A DNA stretch of 64,000 nt, from positions 1-64,000 of the forward strand of contig JANBPU010000079.1 in NCBI GenBank assembly GCA_027575805.1. Reading direction: 5' to 3'. Source of the stretch: Mycoemilia scoparia. Its lineage: Eukaryota > Kickxellomycota > Kickxellomycetes > Kickxellales > Kickxellaceae. Below the pieces are notes generated by a model, which worked only from the letters and a program-made list of their open reading frames with translations, did no database searches and was not told the origin of the DNA. This document shows positions 55,926 through 64,000 of this stretch, in pieces. Position numbers and translations under genes: made by a program. Position 1 is the stretch's first letter, and every line of letters begins with the position of its first letter.

Positions 55926-57425
55926 CAAAGTAGCGATTTGTTTCGATGCTATTCTTGTAATATGACTGAAGATCATAATGTATTAAACAAAAATGGGTTC
56001 CCAAAAATCAATTATCAAAAAATATAATATAAAGTGCAAAGACATACAAAAACAGAAATCAACAATTAGTACCAGACAAATCATAACCACAATAACACAG
56101 ACAAGAATATGCTAAGATTTCACTTTGGACCAAACACAAGGTAGGCAGAAACGGATCTTTGGATTCGGACTTAATTATAAGCCTTTTAATACACAACTCC
56201 TGAGGACCCACTTTTGTCCAGGCCCTTGTGAATCCTAATCAGATTTTGAATATGATATTCTGCTGGGTATACTAAAGGGATGGCTGTCAATAATATATGA
56301 TTTGTGGATTTTGTTATGAAGAGAGTTCAGAGACCCACGCACAGCCTTTTTATGGCTGATCATAGGTGAACTTAGACCATGCGGCAAGCTCTCCATCAAA
56401 AGGAAACAGACTGGTGCCCTCATACATTCCCTGCAGGTCGGTCCATAAGATATACATTTTAGTGGAGCCTGGAAGATTATTAGCTATTATCCAGGGTATT
56501 CTTTTGGTACACCTTCAAAGGAGATTCAGACATATACACCAACTTTTACAAGCATGCCCAAAGCTTTTTTATTCTTATTTGTTTTATATAAAGTGTTGGC
56601 CGGGAACAATGACCCGTAAGCCACTACCCGGCAATAAAGCCAAGTAAAGATCAGGGCCACGAGAGATAAACCAGTCAATCATTTTCATCTTAGACGCATG
56701 GATAGAGGCCTGTGGAGTATAATGTTTTCTCCCCAGTCCTACAATAATGGTCATTTAATGAGTAAAGATCCACCAAAGATTGTTGATAGTTGATCAGGTT
56801 CCTTTTCTCATAAGAAATGGATCAGTTATGGGGATTTTGTACCTGGCCCGCCTCACAAAATTCTACAATAATTAAAGTTAGCGAAAAGAAACTTTGTGTT
56901 CACCCAAAGATAAATGGTATAAGTCCAAGCGTGTCCTGCTTAATAGTCCTCTATTATTCCCATTGATACCAGGCATAATGGACCACTGCACAAGCATAAG
57001 GCCGTGTATGCAAATGCAAGGGTTTAAAATTCAAGTCAAACAACAAATCATATATTCTTCATAAAATGTCGAGTGCGTTTAGTGCCAAGCTGTGTACGTC
57101 TGAATACATGAAGTAACAAACAACAGATGGCGTGGAAGCACTAATTCTTTGATCTGGCTAAGTAACAGCGACGACCGGAGCGACAAGGAAAGGTGCCAAA
57201 ACACCCAACTCAATCCGGACTGAGTAAACTGCACAAACAGCGCTTGATTCTGAGCCGAAAACAATATCCCTGTCCCATTATCCAAAGTGCACTGATTTTT
57301 TTGTAAAGTGCAGGTATGGGACATTTAATTTCTGTATTATTATTTTTGGGATTATGTGTATCCAACAACACATATGATATATCCATGGCTCAAAAGTCCG
57401 CATCTTATATAGCAAGCAATAGAGA
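55926..57425. other. 1.5 kb spacer with one A repeat
   Basis: Contains A copy 11. A possible split small frame at 57069-57210 (MSSAFSAKL..., then WRGSTNSLIWLSNSDDRSD) would need a donor at 57101 and has no family match. Confidence 0.45.
56379..56531 (+). repeat. family A repeat, copy 11
   Basis: Plus orientation, GCGGCAAGCTCTCCATCAAA to ACACCTTCAAAGGAGATTCA; the TTCAAAGGAGATTC 3' subtype. Confidence 0.86.
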
Positions 57426-58868
57426 ATGACGGTAAAAGTGACCATCTCCAGCGACTCAGATTCAGATAGTTCTCTAGACCATCGCCTCGAAAGGCTTTCG
57501 GTAAATAAGGATTCAGAGGCAAGTTTTTGCATTGTTCTCGGTTACAATCAAGCCCATTTGTGCTTTGCTGCTTTGTGTAGGCATATGCAAAAAAACATGG
57601 TGTTATCACGATGACTATGATAAAATGTAGGATTCTAGGCAGATTAGTAAAGGTATCAACAAACTGCTAACATATAAAGTCATACCGACCGATGACGAGT
57701 ATTTGAGTGAAAATGCTGCAAGAAATGCATACGCCTTAGCAGAAATTAAGCTTAAAAAGAGATATAACGAGATTATAGCTATTTTGAACCAAGAATATCG
57801 TAACAGCATAGATGTTTTGCAGTCAAAGAAAACATCTTTAGTTGAGAAATCGGATAGAAAGACATTGTCATTATCATCTTGTGCGAATATTTCAAACTCA
57901 AGCCTGTTTCCAAAGGCCATTGTTGATGGTTATTCAGAAGAGGAGGCTACTAAGGCTAATGTTTTTGCAGCCAAGGAATCACGTATGAGTAGTATAGACC
58001 ACCACTTTACAAAGTCACACCTCTGCTCTGTACCAAGCCAGGTACATAAAAAGGATCCAATCATAAATACATCTTACTACAGTGATAGCAGTGATAGTGA
58101 CTTTGAGCACCGAATAGCCAAAATCAAGAGTCTTGCAAATAGGTCTCGAAAAGCAACAAAAGATAAAGAGAGTGACTGCAATAAACCGTCCAAGCCTGAT
58201 GACCTGGTAGAGCGTAGCGATTCCAAATTCACCAAATTAAATAATACTATTCTCGAAAAACAGACCAAACCAAAGCCCAAAGTGAATCTTGAAAAGAGTT
58301 CCAACAAACAACCAATCCGTCCAGACTATGAAAAGCAAAGTCTGGATCAACTAAAGGTAGCAGTGCAACATGGCTTTTGATATATCCGACTTGTTAAAGA
58401 TACAGGTTCTCTAATGCGATGTTGATAAACTGAAATTTAACTAGGCACAGGCAAAAAAGTACGGTTTGCGAACAAATACAACCAAGAAAATTCTGGTGCA
58501 TCAACTAAACAAGATTTGGGAAGGGCTTTATGGTCAAAGTGGCAGCCAGTGCGAAAAGGCCCCAACGAGCGATGGCGAAAACCATATACTTAATCAAATA
58601 AAGACTGATCCCCAGCTGTACGAGGATATTCTCTTGCTAAAGCCCATAAATATCGATTCTGTGAAGAGCATGCTCCAAGGCTCTGGCACGAAGTGCTCTT
58701 TAAAGACTCTCAGAGAGATTTTTGATAGACAGGCAAGTAATACACTATGGTATTTGGGACATTCTCAGCCAAGTTCAATTGATGGTTGTAGTATGTGGCA
58801 AGTACTTAAATTGCATTGACATTTGTCTATAGGGGATCTGTTATACCAGAACTTTAGGAGATTCTTGA
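57426..58868 (+). CDS. SLX4-like structure-specific endonuclease scaffold
   Basis: SLX4 binds the nuclease SLX1 and coordinates branched-DNA cleavage. Exons 57426-57518, 57643-58356, 58445-58732 and 58833-58868 give 376 aa. The carboxy end fits the conserved SLX1-binding region: YEKQSLDQLKAQAKKYGL, KKILVHQLNKIWEGLYG, then IKTDPQLYEDILLLKPINID and KTLREIFDRQ-GICYTRT. The start has the Ser-Asp pairs common in SLX4 (SSDSDSDSSLDHRLERLS). The last intron has a GCAAGT donor, and only that choice yields the family-like RQGICY junction. The first intron may use GCAAGT at 57519 or a canonical GTAAAT at 57501. The rest is polar and unrecognised. The protein is short for SLX4, so this is a good candidate, not a certainty. 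Confidence 0.7.
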
Positions 58869-58948
58869 TCTTAGCAGTGTATTTTACAAAACTGGATAAG
58901 TTTTATGATTATAAAACCATAGGGAGCTAAATAGGTGTAATAAGTTAG

Positions 58949-61092
58949 CTAAAATGCCAGTGGGTCTTGCTTTACAGCCGCCTTTTTAATTCCTGCTACA
59001 AATTGCTCGAAGGTTTCAATATATGGCTTGAGCGAGGTCTTTTTATAATCTATGACAAAAAAAAACAAGTTGTTTAATAGCCACACATATATATATATAT
59101 ATACGTATTTAAAATCAGCTTTTTTATAGATAATGTGGTGTATTGGCAATTACCTGGCAGTAGTCTTGAAGCATGTCGCGGTGGTTCCGCGTTATGGTCA
59201 TCTGGTGTTGAGGCTTGTGAATCTGCACCTTGGTCCTCAAAGCTGTTTATCTCATCCAATAGTTCGACGACGGTTGGTACCTTAAAGGGATCAAACGTTT
59301 CAAAGTCATCGGGTGATATTGGAGTGCAGACTCTTCCAGTTTTCGGATGCACGCAGAAAGGACTCTTTAGCAAATGATTCAAATGAGTTGTTACATTTTC
59401 ATCAAGCCTGGGATACAGATATTGAAGCACAATCTCTTTTTGTGTGAATTCTAGCTGCTTATTACTACCACGTTTGGACATCTAAAGTGAAATATAACAG
59501 CTATTAGAGTATACAGCTTAACCAACATGCATTAAACCCAGGGGACATACCTTTTTCTCTAATGTATCTTCAAACTCCTCCCATTTCATGAATGACGAAT
59601 CTGTTTTATCTTCTTGCCAGATCTTATCAATCGTGTCGCGGGTATCTTCATCGGGAATAAGACTGAGTAGTTTTGACCATTGCTCTTCAGTGTCAAGGAT
59701 GCCCTGATCCCGGAGAACTATCTCGTCAAAGTGCTCATATGCAATCTCCAGAGAACGACTACATAGCAAAAAGGCATTTTTGCGGTTATAACAATGTCAT
59801 ATATAACAGGCCAACTGGAGGCACTTAGTTGTAAACAATACCTGATATGCGGATGTATCTCCTCATTGCCGTTAAGAATGACTTTTTTAGATTGCTGTGA
59901 GCCGCCCTAGAGATGCATTGAGAGGTGTGTCAACGATGGTCCCAAGGTCAACACGGATCTGTATACAATTTTAATGACATGTGGCGGGCAATAAATACCT
60001 TAATGAGCGTTAGATAATTTATGATGGCCTTGCGCTCAGCATCGTCAAGGCAGCGAGCCTGCTCGTCGCAGACCCAGCAGTGGACACCACGGCGCCCACT
60101 ATAAACCCACAGTAGGTGTTCAAAGCCAAAATCGTCTATGTTTGTGGAAATCAAGCGTACATTATAGATTATATATGGGCGAAGGGCTTGATGGGGAAAA
60201 GGGGATGAACATACCTCTTAATGCAACATCAAGTATTTTCATGGCGACTACCATAAACTTCCAGCACTTTGAACATATGCTTCCGCCACTATGGATGTAT
60301 AGGTTTAATCTTGTGTATCAGCCAAGTGCTTGGTGAACAGAGGCATTTATGTAAATTAGGGGCTTGGTCTAACCTGCAACATGTGCGAATCTCATCATAA
60401 TCCGTCATGTCGATATCAAAAACCAGCTCTTTTTCTAGAGGTTTGAATGCACCGGGCTGGACCATCTTTGCATGCTTTGGCTACAGAATTTAATAGGTCG
60501 TTAATGTATATTAAAGTTGGGCGGTTATCCGAGTGTTGCTATTAACAGAAGATTACCTGGACGGTGAATATGGCTCCAATATCGATCTTGTTTGGACGCA
60601 TGCGGATTATTTCCTGCTTCATCTCATCGCAGTCTTTGAACGACTGGTAGCGGATATAAACATCGTTGTCAATTGTGAAGCTGAACTCACGGTGGGTAAA
60701 GGATTTTGTTGGATCTAAAGCAGCAACCTGGTCAGTGGTTAGTAGATATTTATGCAAAGCCATAGACATCATTCTTTTTCGGATGGTGCTTGCAACTTGC
60801 CCGATTCCTGGTAGTTTAGCCACTGATAGTATGTCCTGTACGGGAACAGCCGCTGGTAAAATTGGTGAAGAATTATCGGCGAAGAAAAGTCTTCCTTTTT
60901 CAGAGCAGTGTCTCTATGCAGAATGCAGATTGAATTTATAGCCAATGTACGCATGTACTGTGTTTCTCTTAATGTAAATATGCGACTAACCTCTCGTCGT
61001 TGGTCTGCGAAGAGTCTCTATCTTCTTCTACTAGTATTGTTACCAAAGGCAGTGTTACCAACATGAAGCTATGTTTGCGAGAAGCTGTGTAA

Positions 61093-61131
<39 letters not shown>

Positions 61132-61167
61132 ACTTTGAAAGATTATACCTGTTGACTGCTGGTTCAT
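58949..61167 (-). CDS. DNA primase small (catalytic) subunit PRI1
   Basis: Synthesises RNA primers with DNA polymerase alpha. Eleven exons give 467 aa: 61167-61149, 61084-60991, 60913-60801, 60714-60557, 60480-60374, 60288-60215, 60135-59999, 59906-59842, 59758-59551, 59481-59154 and 59049-58949. Family blocks: [55 protein letters not shown] with the catalytic Asp pair, [13 protein letters not shown] with zinc-binding Cys, [36 protein letters not shown] and [11 protein letters not shown]. The third intron starts GG|GCAAGT, a GC donor; no GT choice keeps the frame. The first exons extend the amino end beyond the human start, so the true start could be the later Met at 61065-61063. A CA/TA dinucleotide run sits in intron 1. 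Confidence 0.93.
61097..61132. repeat. AC/AT dinucleotide microsatellite in PRI1 intron 1
   Basis: About ten AC units followed by about eight AT units on the plus strand, all within the first intron. Confidence 0.9.
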
Positions 61168-61524
61168 TAGCTTTGTTTTGGGAAGGAATGGGGGGTGAAA
61201 AATAGCGAAATAGCAAAAGTATAGCCAACAAGACAAAATGCAGTTATTTTACTTTGTGTTTTGTTTATTTAAAATGTGTTGGTAAACAACTGGCATAAAA
61301 ATCGATAGCTTTAATGCGATTTGATTAGCAACCAGGCTCTTGGGTTGAGACAAAATAATAATGTTGATAAAAATAAATAAAATAAAAGCAGTCGGGGAAG
61401 ATTGTAGTTGCGGACTAGCTGGCACGCAGCCACAGGAAGTATTAGACAATGGTCTTGAGAAAGTCATAGCAGCGGGACAGGGGTGGTGTTGGCAATAAAT
61501 ATAGTTATAGTGGCCTCAAGAGAT
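61168..61524. other. spacer
   Basis: Promoter of PRI1 and 3' end of the first wall-protein gene. AT-rich, nothing else recognised. Confidence 0.45.
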
Positions 61525-62172
61525 TCAGCACAAGGCTTTCCACAATCCCATGGCAATGACTGGACCATAGAAGGCAATGGTAGAAACAGAGTTAGCGCTA
61601 GCGGCACCAGTGCTGGAGGAGCTGGAGTCAGAGCTGGAGTCTTTGTCATCGCTGGCAGAAGAGCCATCTTTGAGTCCGCTATCGGGCTTAGTTCCAGCAG
61701 GCTTGATTTCAAAGTTCTGGCTGGTAGCTAGCGGCTCGGCCTTGCTATCGGAATTGCCAGCGTCAGTGAGCTTTACAACCCAGTCAGGCCCAACCCAGTC
61801 ATTAACCTCCCACTCCAACCCCTTTTTGGTGATATCTATACCACAAATAAGCCCGAGGTCTCCGGTGTATGGCTTTCCGTTTTTGTTTGACAGTTTGACA
61901 CAGACGGTCTTGGGAAGCTTATCGAGGTCACCGTCATTATAGCTCCATTTTATGGGGAAGGTGTCATTAACAACAGCGTAGTTCTTCGATGTAGGCTGTG
62001 TTATCACGAGCTCACCTATAGTATCAGTTTAGCAAAGTGGTGGGTGTTGTAGGACAAGCATGAGTAAGGGTTTATATGTGCGTATCCTCTACTTGGACAC
62101 TGACTGGTTCTTACCGTTAACAAAGGACAACGATGCCACAAGGGCAGACGCAATCAAAGATAGCTTGAACAT
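61525..62172 (-). CDS. KRE9/KNH1-like (PF10342) GPI-anchored wall protein, copy 1
   Basis: Likely cell-surface protein related to the Ser-Thr-rich GPI family with a KRE9/KNH-type domain, associated with wall glucan in yeasts. Exons 62172-62115 and 62015-61525 give 182 aa. A signal peptide (MFKLSLIASALVASLSFVN) is followed by the domain: VITQPTSKNYAVVNDTFPIK, WSYNDGDLDKLP, GPDWVVKLTDAGNS and SQNFEIKP. A Ser/Asp-rich spacer (DKDSSSDSSSSSTGA) and a hydrophobic end (TIAFYGPVIAMGLWKAL) fit GPI-anchor addition. The intron falls at the signal-peptide boundary. Whether it acts in glucan assembly is inference. Confidence 0.82.
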
Positions 62173-62879
62173 GAGGGGAAGGCTCTGGTGTGTATGGGAT
62201 TAGAAACAAATATTGATGGTAGATGGCCTTAAGGCAGTATTTTATAGAGTAAATAAACAGTAGGAAACAAGAATAAGAAAAGCCTATCTGCCTTTGAGGG
62301 AGAGGCATGGTTTATAAACAAAGGCCGAGTATGTGGCCAGAAATATTCCACTTCAAAATAGACCAACTTCATGCCAAAATTGATAGGATAGCACTGTGCT
62401 GGCTCTTTGTACGGCTTTTGCCCAAAAATGGGAGCATGAATAATCAGTAGTTGCTCCTTTTCAAACAAACAAGGGTTTGTAATTTAATGCCAAAAGCAGG
62501 ATGTGGCACTGGCTATCCTGATTTCTTGCGCATTTGACAGAATCTCCTTTAAAAGTGTACCAGAAGAATACCCTGGATAATGACCAATAATCCTTCAGTC
62601 TCCAGCTGAAGTGTATGGGCTATGGGCCGACTTGCGGGGAATGTATGAGGGCACCAGTCTGTTTCCTTTTGATGGAGAACTTGCCATTTAGGTATGCAAC
62701 GTAAAAGCCTGCCAGATGGCCAAAGCTGAAAGAGATAATAAAGAGACCAAGTCTCAAAATCAAAGTACATAAATGTGCTCACTGGCTCTTTTCAACACAA
62801 ATCTTTGTCAAGTAGCAGGGGTTTTGTATAAACTGGCTTTTTAAAGGACAACGTAAATTATGAAAGGGATGGGTGTAGG
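62173..62879. other. spacer between the two wall-protein genes
   Basis: Contains A copy 12 (62535-62688). Otherwise no feature. Confidence 0.5.
62535..62688 (-). repeat. family A repeat, copy 12
   Basis: Minus orientation, full-length, GACAGAATCTCCTTTAAAAG ... TTTTGATGGAGAACTTGCCA; close to the consensus. Confidence 0.88.
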
Positions 62880-63455
62880 CTATAAACAAAGATTAGATGC
62901 GAGAGCAACAAAGAAAAGTGGGGGGTAAAAGCAAGAGAAGGTGTTTATGGAGGCGCTGGATTCCTCGTCAGAGGGAATAAAAATCTCACTTGAAGCGCTG
63001 GCCGATGAGCTACTCGAGCTACTGCTGCTGCTGCTGCCTGGGCTCGTCTCTGGGGGGACAATAGTACTGTTGACCATTTTTACAATTGCAAACTTGTCGC
63101 TGACAGCAAAAGGAGCAGCGCCAGGATCAGAGCTATTTCGCAAAACGACAGTCCAGCCCACGCCATCCCAATCCTCTGGGACCTTCCAGAGAAAGCTGCT
63201 GAAAACGGAAAATGGGCCGCTCCCGATCTCTCTGTTCACTGGTGGCATAGCACCATCATTCTGAACAAATATGTGTGTTATGTTGTACTTCGCGGTGTCC
63301 TCTTGGGCGAATTTCCAGTTAATATCAAAATTCGATCCCTGGATGGGCCAAGCTCCTTTCGACGGCGCTGTTACTATGACATCTGCCACCACGATTGCTA
63401 TGGGTGCCACCAGCACTGACATCCACATGGCATTAAAAAGACACAAAAGTTTCAT
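62880..63455 (-). CDS. KRE9/KNH1-like (PF10342) GPI-anchored wall protein, copy 2
   Basis: Single exon, 191 aa from MKLLCLFNAMWMSVLVAPIA, a signal peptide. An earlier in-frame ATG at 63599 precedes a non-conserved leader. The domain has DVIVTAPSKGAWPIQGSNFD, INWKFAQEDTAKYNITHIFV and WDGVGWTVVLRNSSDPGAAP, then DKFAIV. A run of Ser codons (AGC on the coding strand) precedes an acidic Ser spacer and a hydrophobic tail (FSCFYPPLFFVALASNLCL), consistent with a GPI anchor. It lies in tandem with copy 1 on the same strand but is very different in sequence, so any duplication is old. Confidence 0.8.
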   Translation of the reverse strand: MKLLCLFNAMWMSVLVAPIAIVVADVIVTAPSKGAWPIQGSNFDINWKFAQEDTAKYNITHIFVQNDGAMPPVNREIGSGPFSVFSSFLWKVPEDWDGVGWTVVLRNSSDPGAAPFAVSDKFAIVKMVNSTIVPPETSPGSSSSSSSSSSSASASSEIFIPSDEESSASINTFSCFYPPLFFVALASNLCL

Positions 63456-64000
63456 ATTTATAGATGTTCTTTTGGCTAAAGCAGGAGTCCTGAAGGATAG
63501 TGCAATAGAAAATAATAAAAAGTATAAAAAGAAATTACATGGCAAAATGCCCTCTCTCTGTTGGCAACCACAGGCATGTTTATAACTAAACCAAACCACA
63601 AAGAGTCACCTTTCAGGCGCTTGCAAATAATACTATGTGACCTTGGCGTGGCCCACTACACCGTCCCATTTGCAAAGCCGACGCCTCTGGTTCATGCACG
63701 GTCACGAAAGCGACCCGCTCTAGACGTATAAATATCGTACTGCACAAGTCAATACCGACAACAATGCTCATGGCCTTCTTTGCAGATGGAGGGAGATCTT
63801 TGTCAAAGCAGCCTAAAGAGAGATTGCCAGCCTTCAGTTCCAAAAGAGTCTGCGTTCATTTGCCAACAAGACGCCCAAACACACCACTTCGCACCGTATC
63901 CTGTTTGGCCAAACTCCAGCACAAGAGCCACACGTGTGTTGTAGCGTCTCTCATCTGTGTTTCGGTTTTAAAACGGGATTCCTGGCCTGGATCCAGGCTG
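63456..64000. other. upstream region of wall-protein copy 2, to window edge
   Basis: No gene recognised. Contains the promoter of the wall-protein gene; the window ends before any neighbour is visible. Confidence 0.4.

Noticed and set aside
1..64000. tRNA, rRNA, CRISPR arrays, phage or plasmid genes, retroelement or transposase genes
   Set aside because: I looked for tRNA B-box motifs, spaced direct repeats and transposase or reverse transcriptase motifs and found none; a covariance-model scan would be needed for small RNAs.

Overview
The window is nuclear DNA from a fungus: AT-rich spacers, standard genetic code, and compact genes with many short introns (mostly 45-110 nt, GT-AG with a few GCAAGT donors). 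Fungal markers are anthranilate synthase component I, an SAT4/HAL4-type protein kinase, two KRE9/KNH1-like (PF10342) cell-wall proteins, an Stm1/SERBP1-type protein and a Vps26/syntaxin set. The long introns, the animal-type asparaginase-ankyrin fusion and the animal-like ATE1 and adaptin sequences suggest an early-diverging (zoosporic or zygomycete-grade) fungus rather than a budding yeast. A Kickxellomycotina-like source is my guess, not something the sequence proves. There is no phage, plasmid, CRISPR or rRNA content, and I recognised no tRNA.

Layout. 0-3.6 kb: U1 snRNP C (+), ornithine decarboxylase antizyme (-) with a programmed +1 frameshift, then a repeat-filled spacer. 3.6-8.6 kb: XRN1 exonuclease (+) and two small uncharacterised genes (+). 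8.8-16.9 kb: branched-chain 2-oxoacid dehydrogenase E2, asparaginase with ankyrin repeats, acyl-CoA oxidase (all -). 18.5-23.3 kb: HSP90 and beta-adaptin (+). 23.6-27 kb: DEDDh exonuclease and adrenodoxin reductase (-). 27.4-29.2 kb: small unknown gene (+) and Qa-SNARE (-). 29.5-40 kb: WDR89-like protein, G3BP-like protein, Stm1/SERBP1-like protein and ATRIP/Rad26-like checkpoint protein (+). 40.3-44.4 kb: TrpE and bystin/Enp1 (-). 44.4-47.9 kb: gene-poor, repeat-rich. 47.9-52.2 kb: HAL4-type kinase and arginyltransferase ATE1 (+). 52.3-55 kb: mitochondrial bL28 and Vps26 (-). 55.5-58.9 kb: mitochondrial uS17 and an SLX4-like protein (+). 58.9-63.5 kb: DNA primase small subunit and two PF10342 wall proteins (-).

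Most genes are unrelated housekeeping functions and I see no operon-like system. Recurring themes are genome maintenance (ATRIP, SLX4, PRI1), RNA and ribosome biology (U1-C, XRN1, Enp1, Stm1, G3BP, WDR89, uS17m, bL28m) and mitochondrial/peroxisomal metabolism (DBT, ARH1, acyl-CoA oxidase).

The most notable things are: (1) the antizyme +1 frameshift site (UGG UGC UUU UGA U); (2) two families of short non-autonomous repeats, called A and B here, with about 12 copies of A and at least nine of B. They often sit side by side and repeatedly lie inside introns of essential genes. No transposase is present; (3) GC-AG introns with identical GCAAGT donors in several genes; (4) a U1-C gene, encoding the 5' splice-site recognition factor, whose own first intron has no canonical donor that keeps the zinc finger intact. 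Exon structures were inferred by eye from reading frame, splice signals and family similarity; no transcript data were used.
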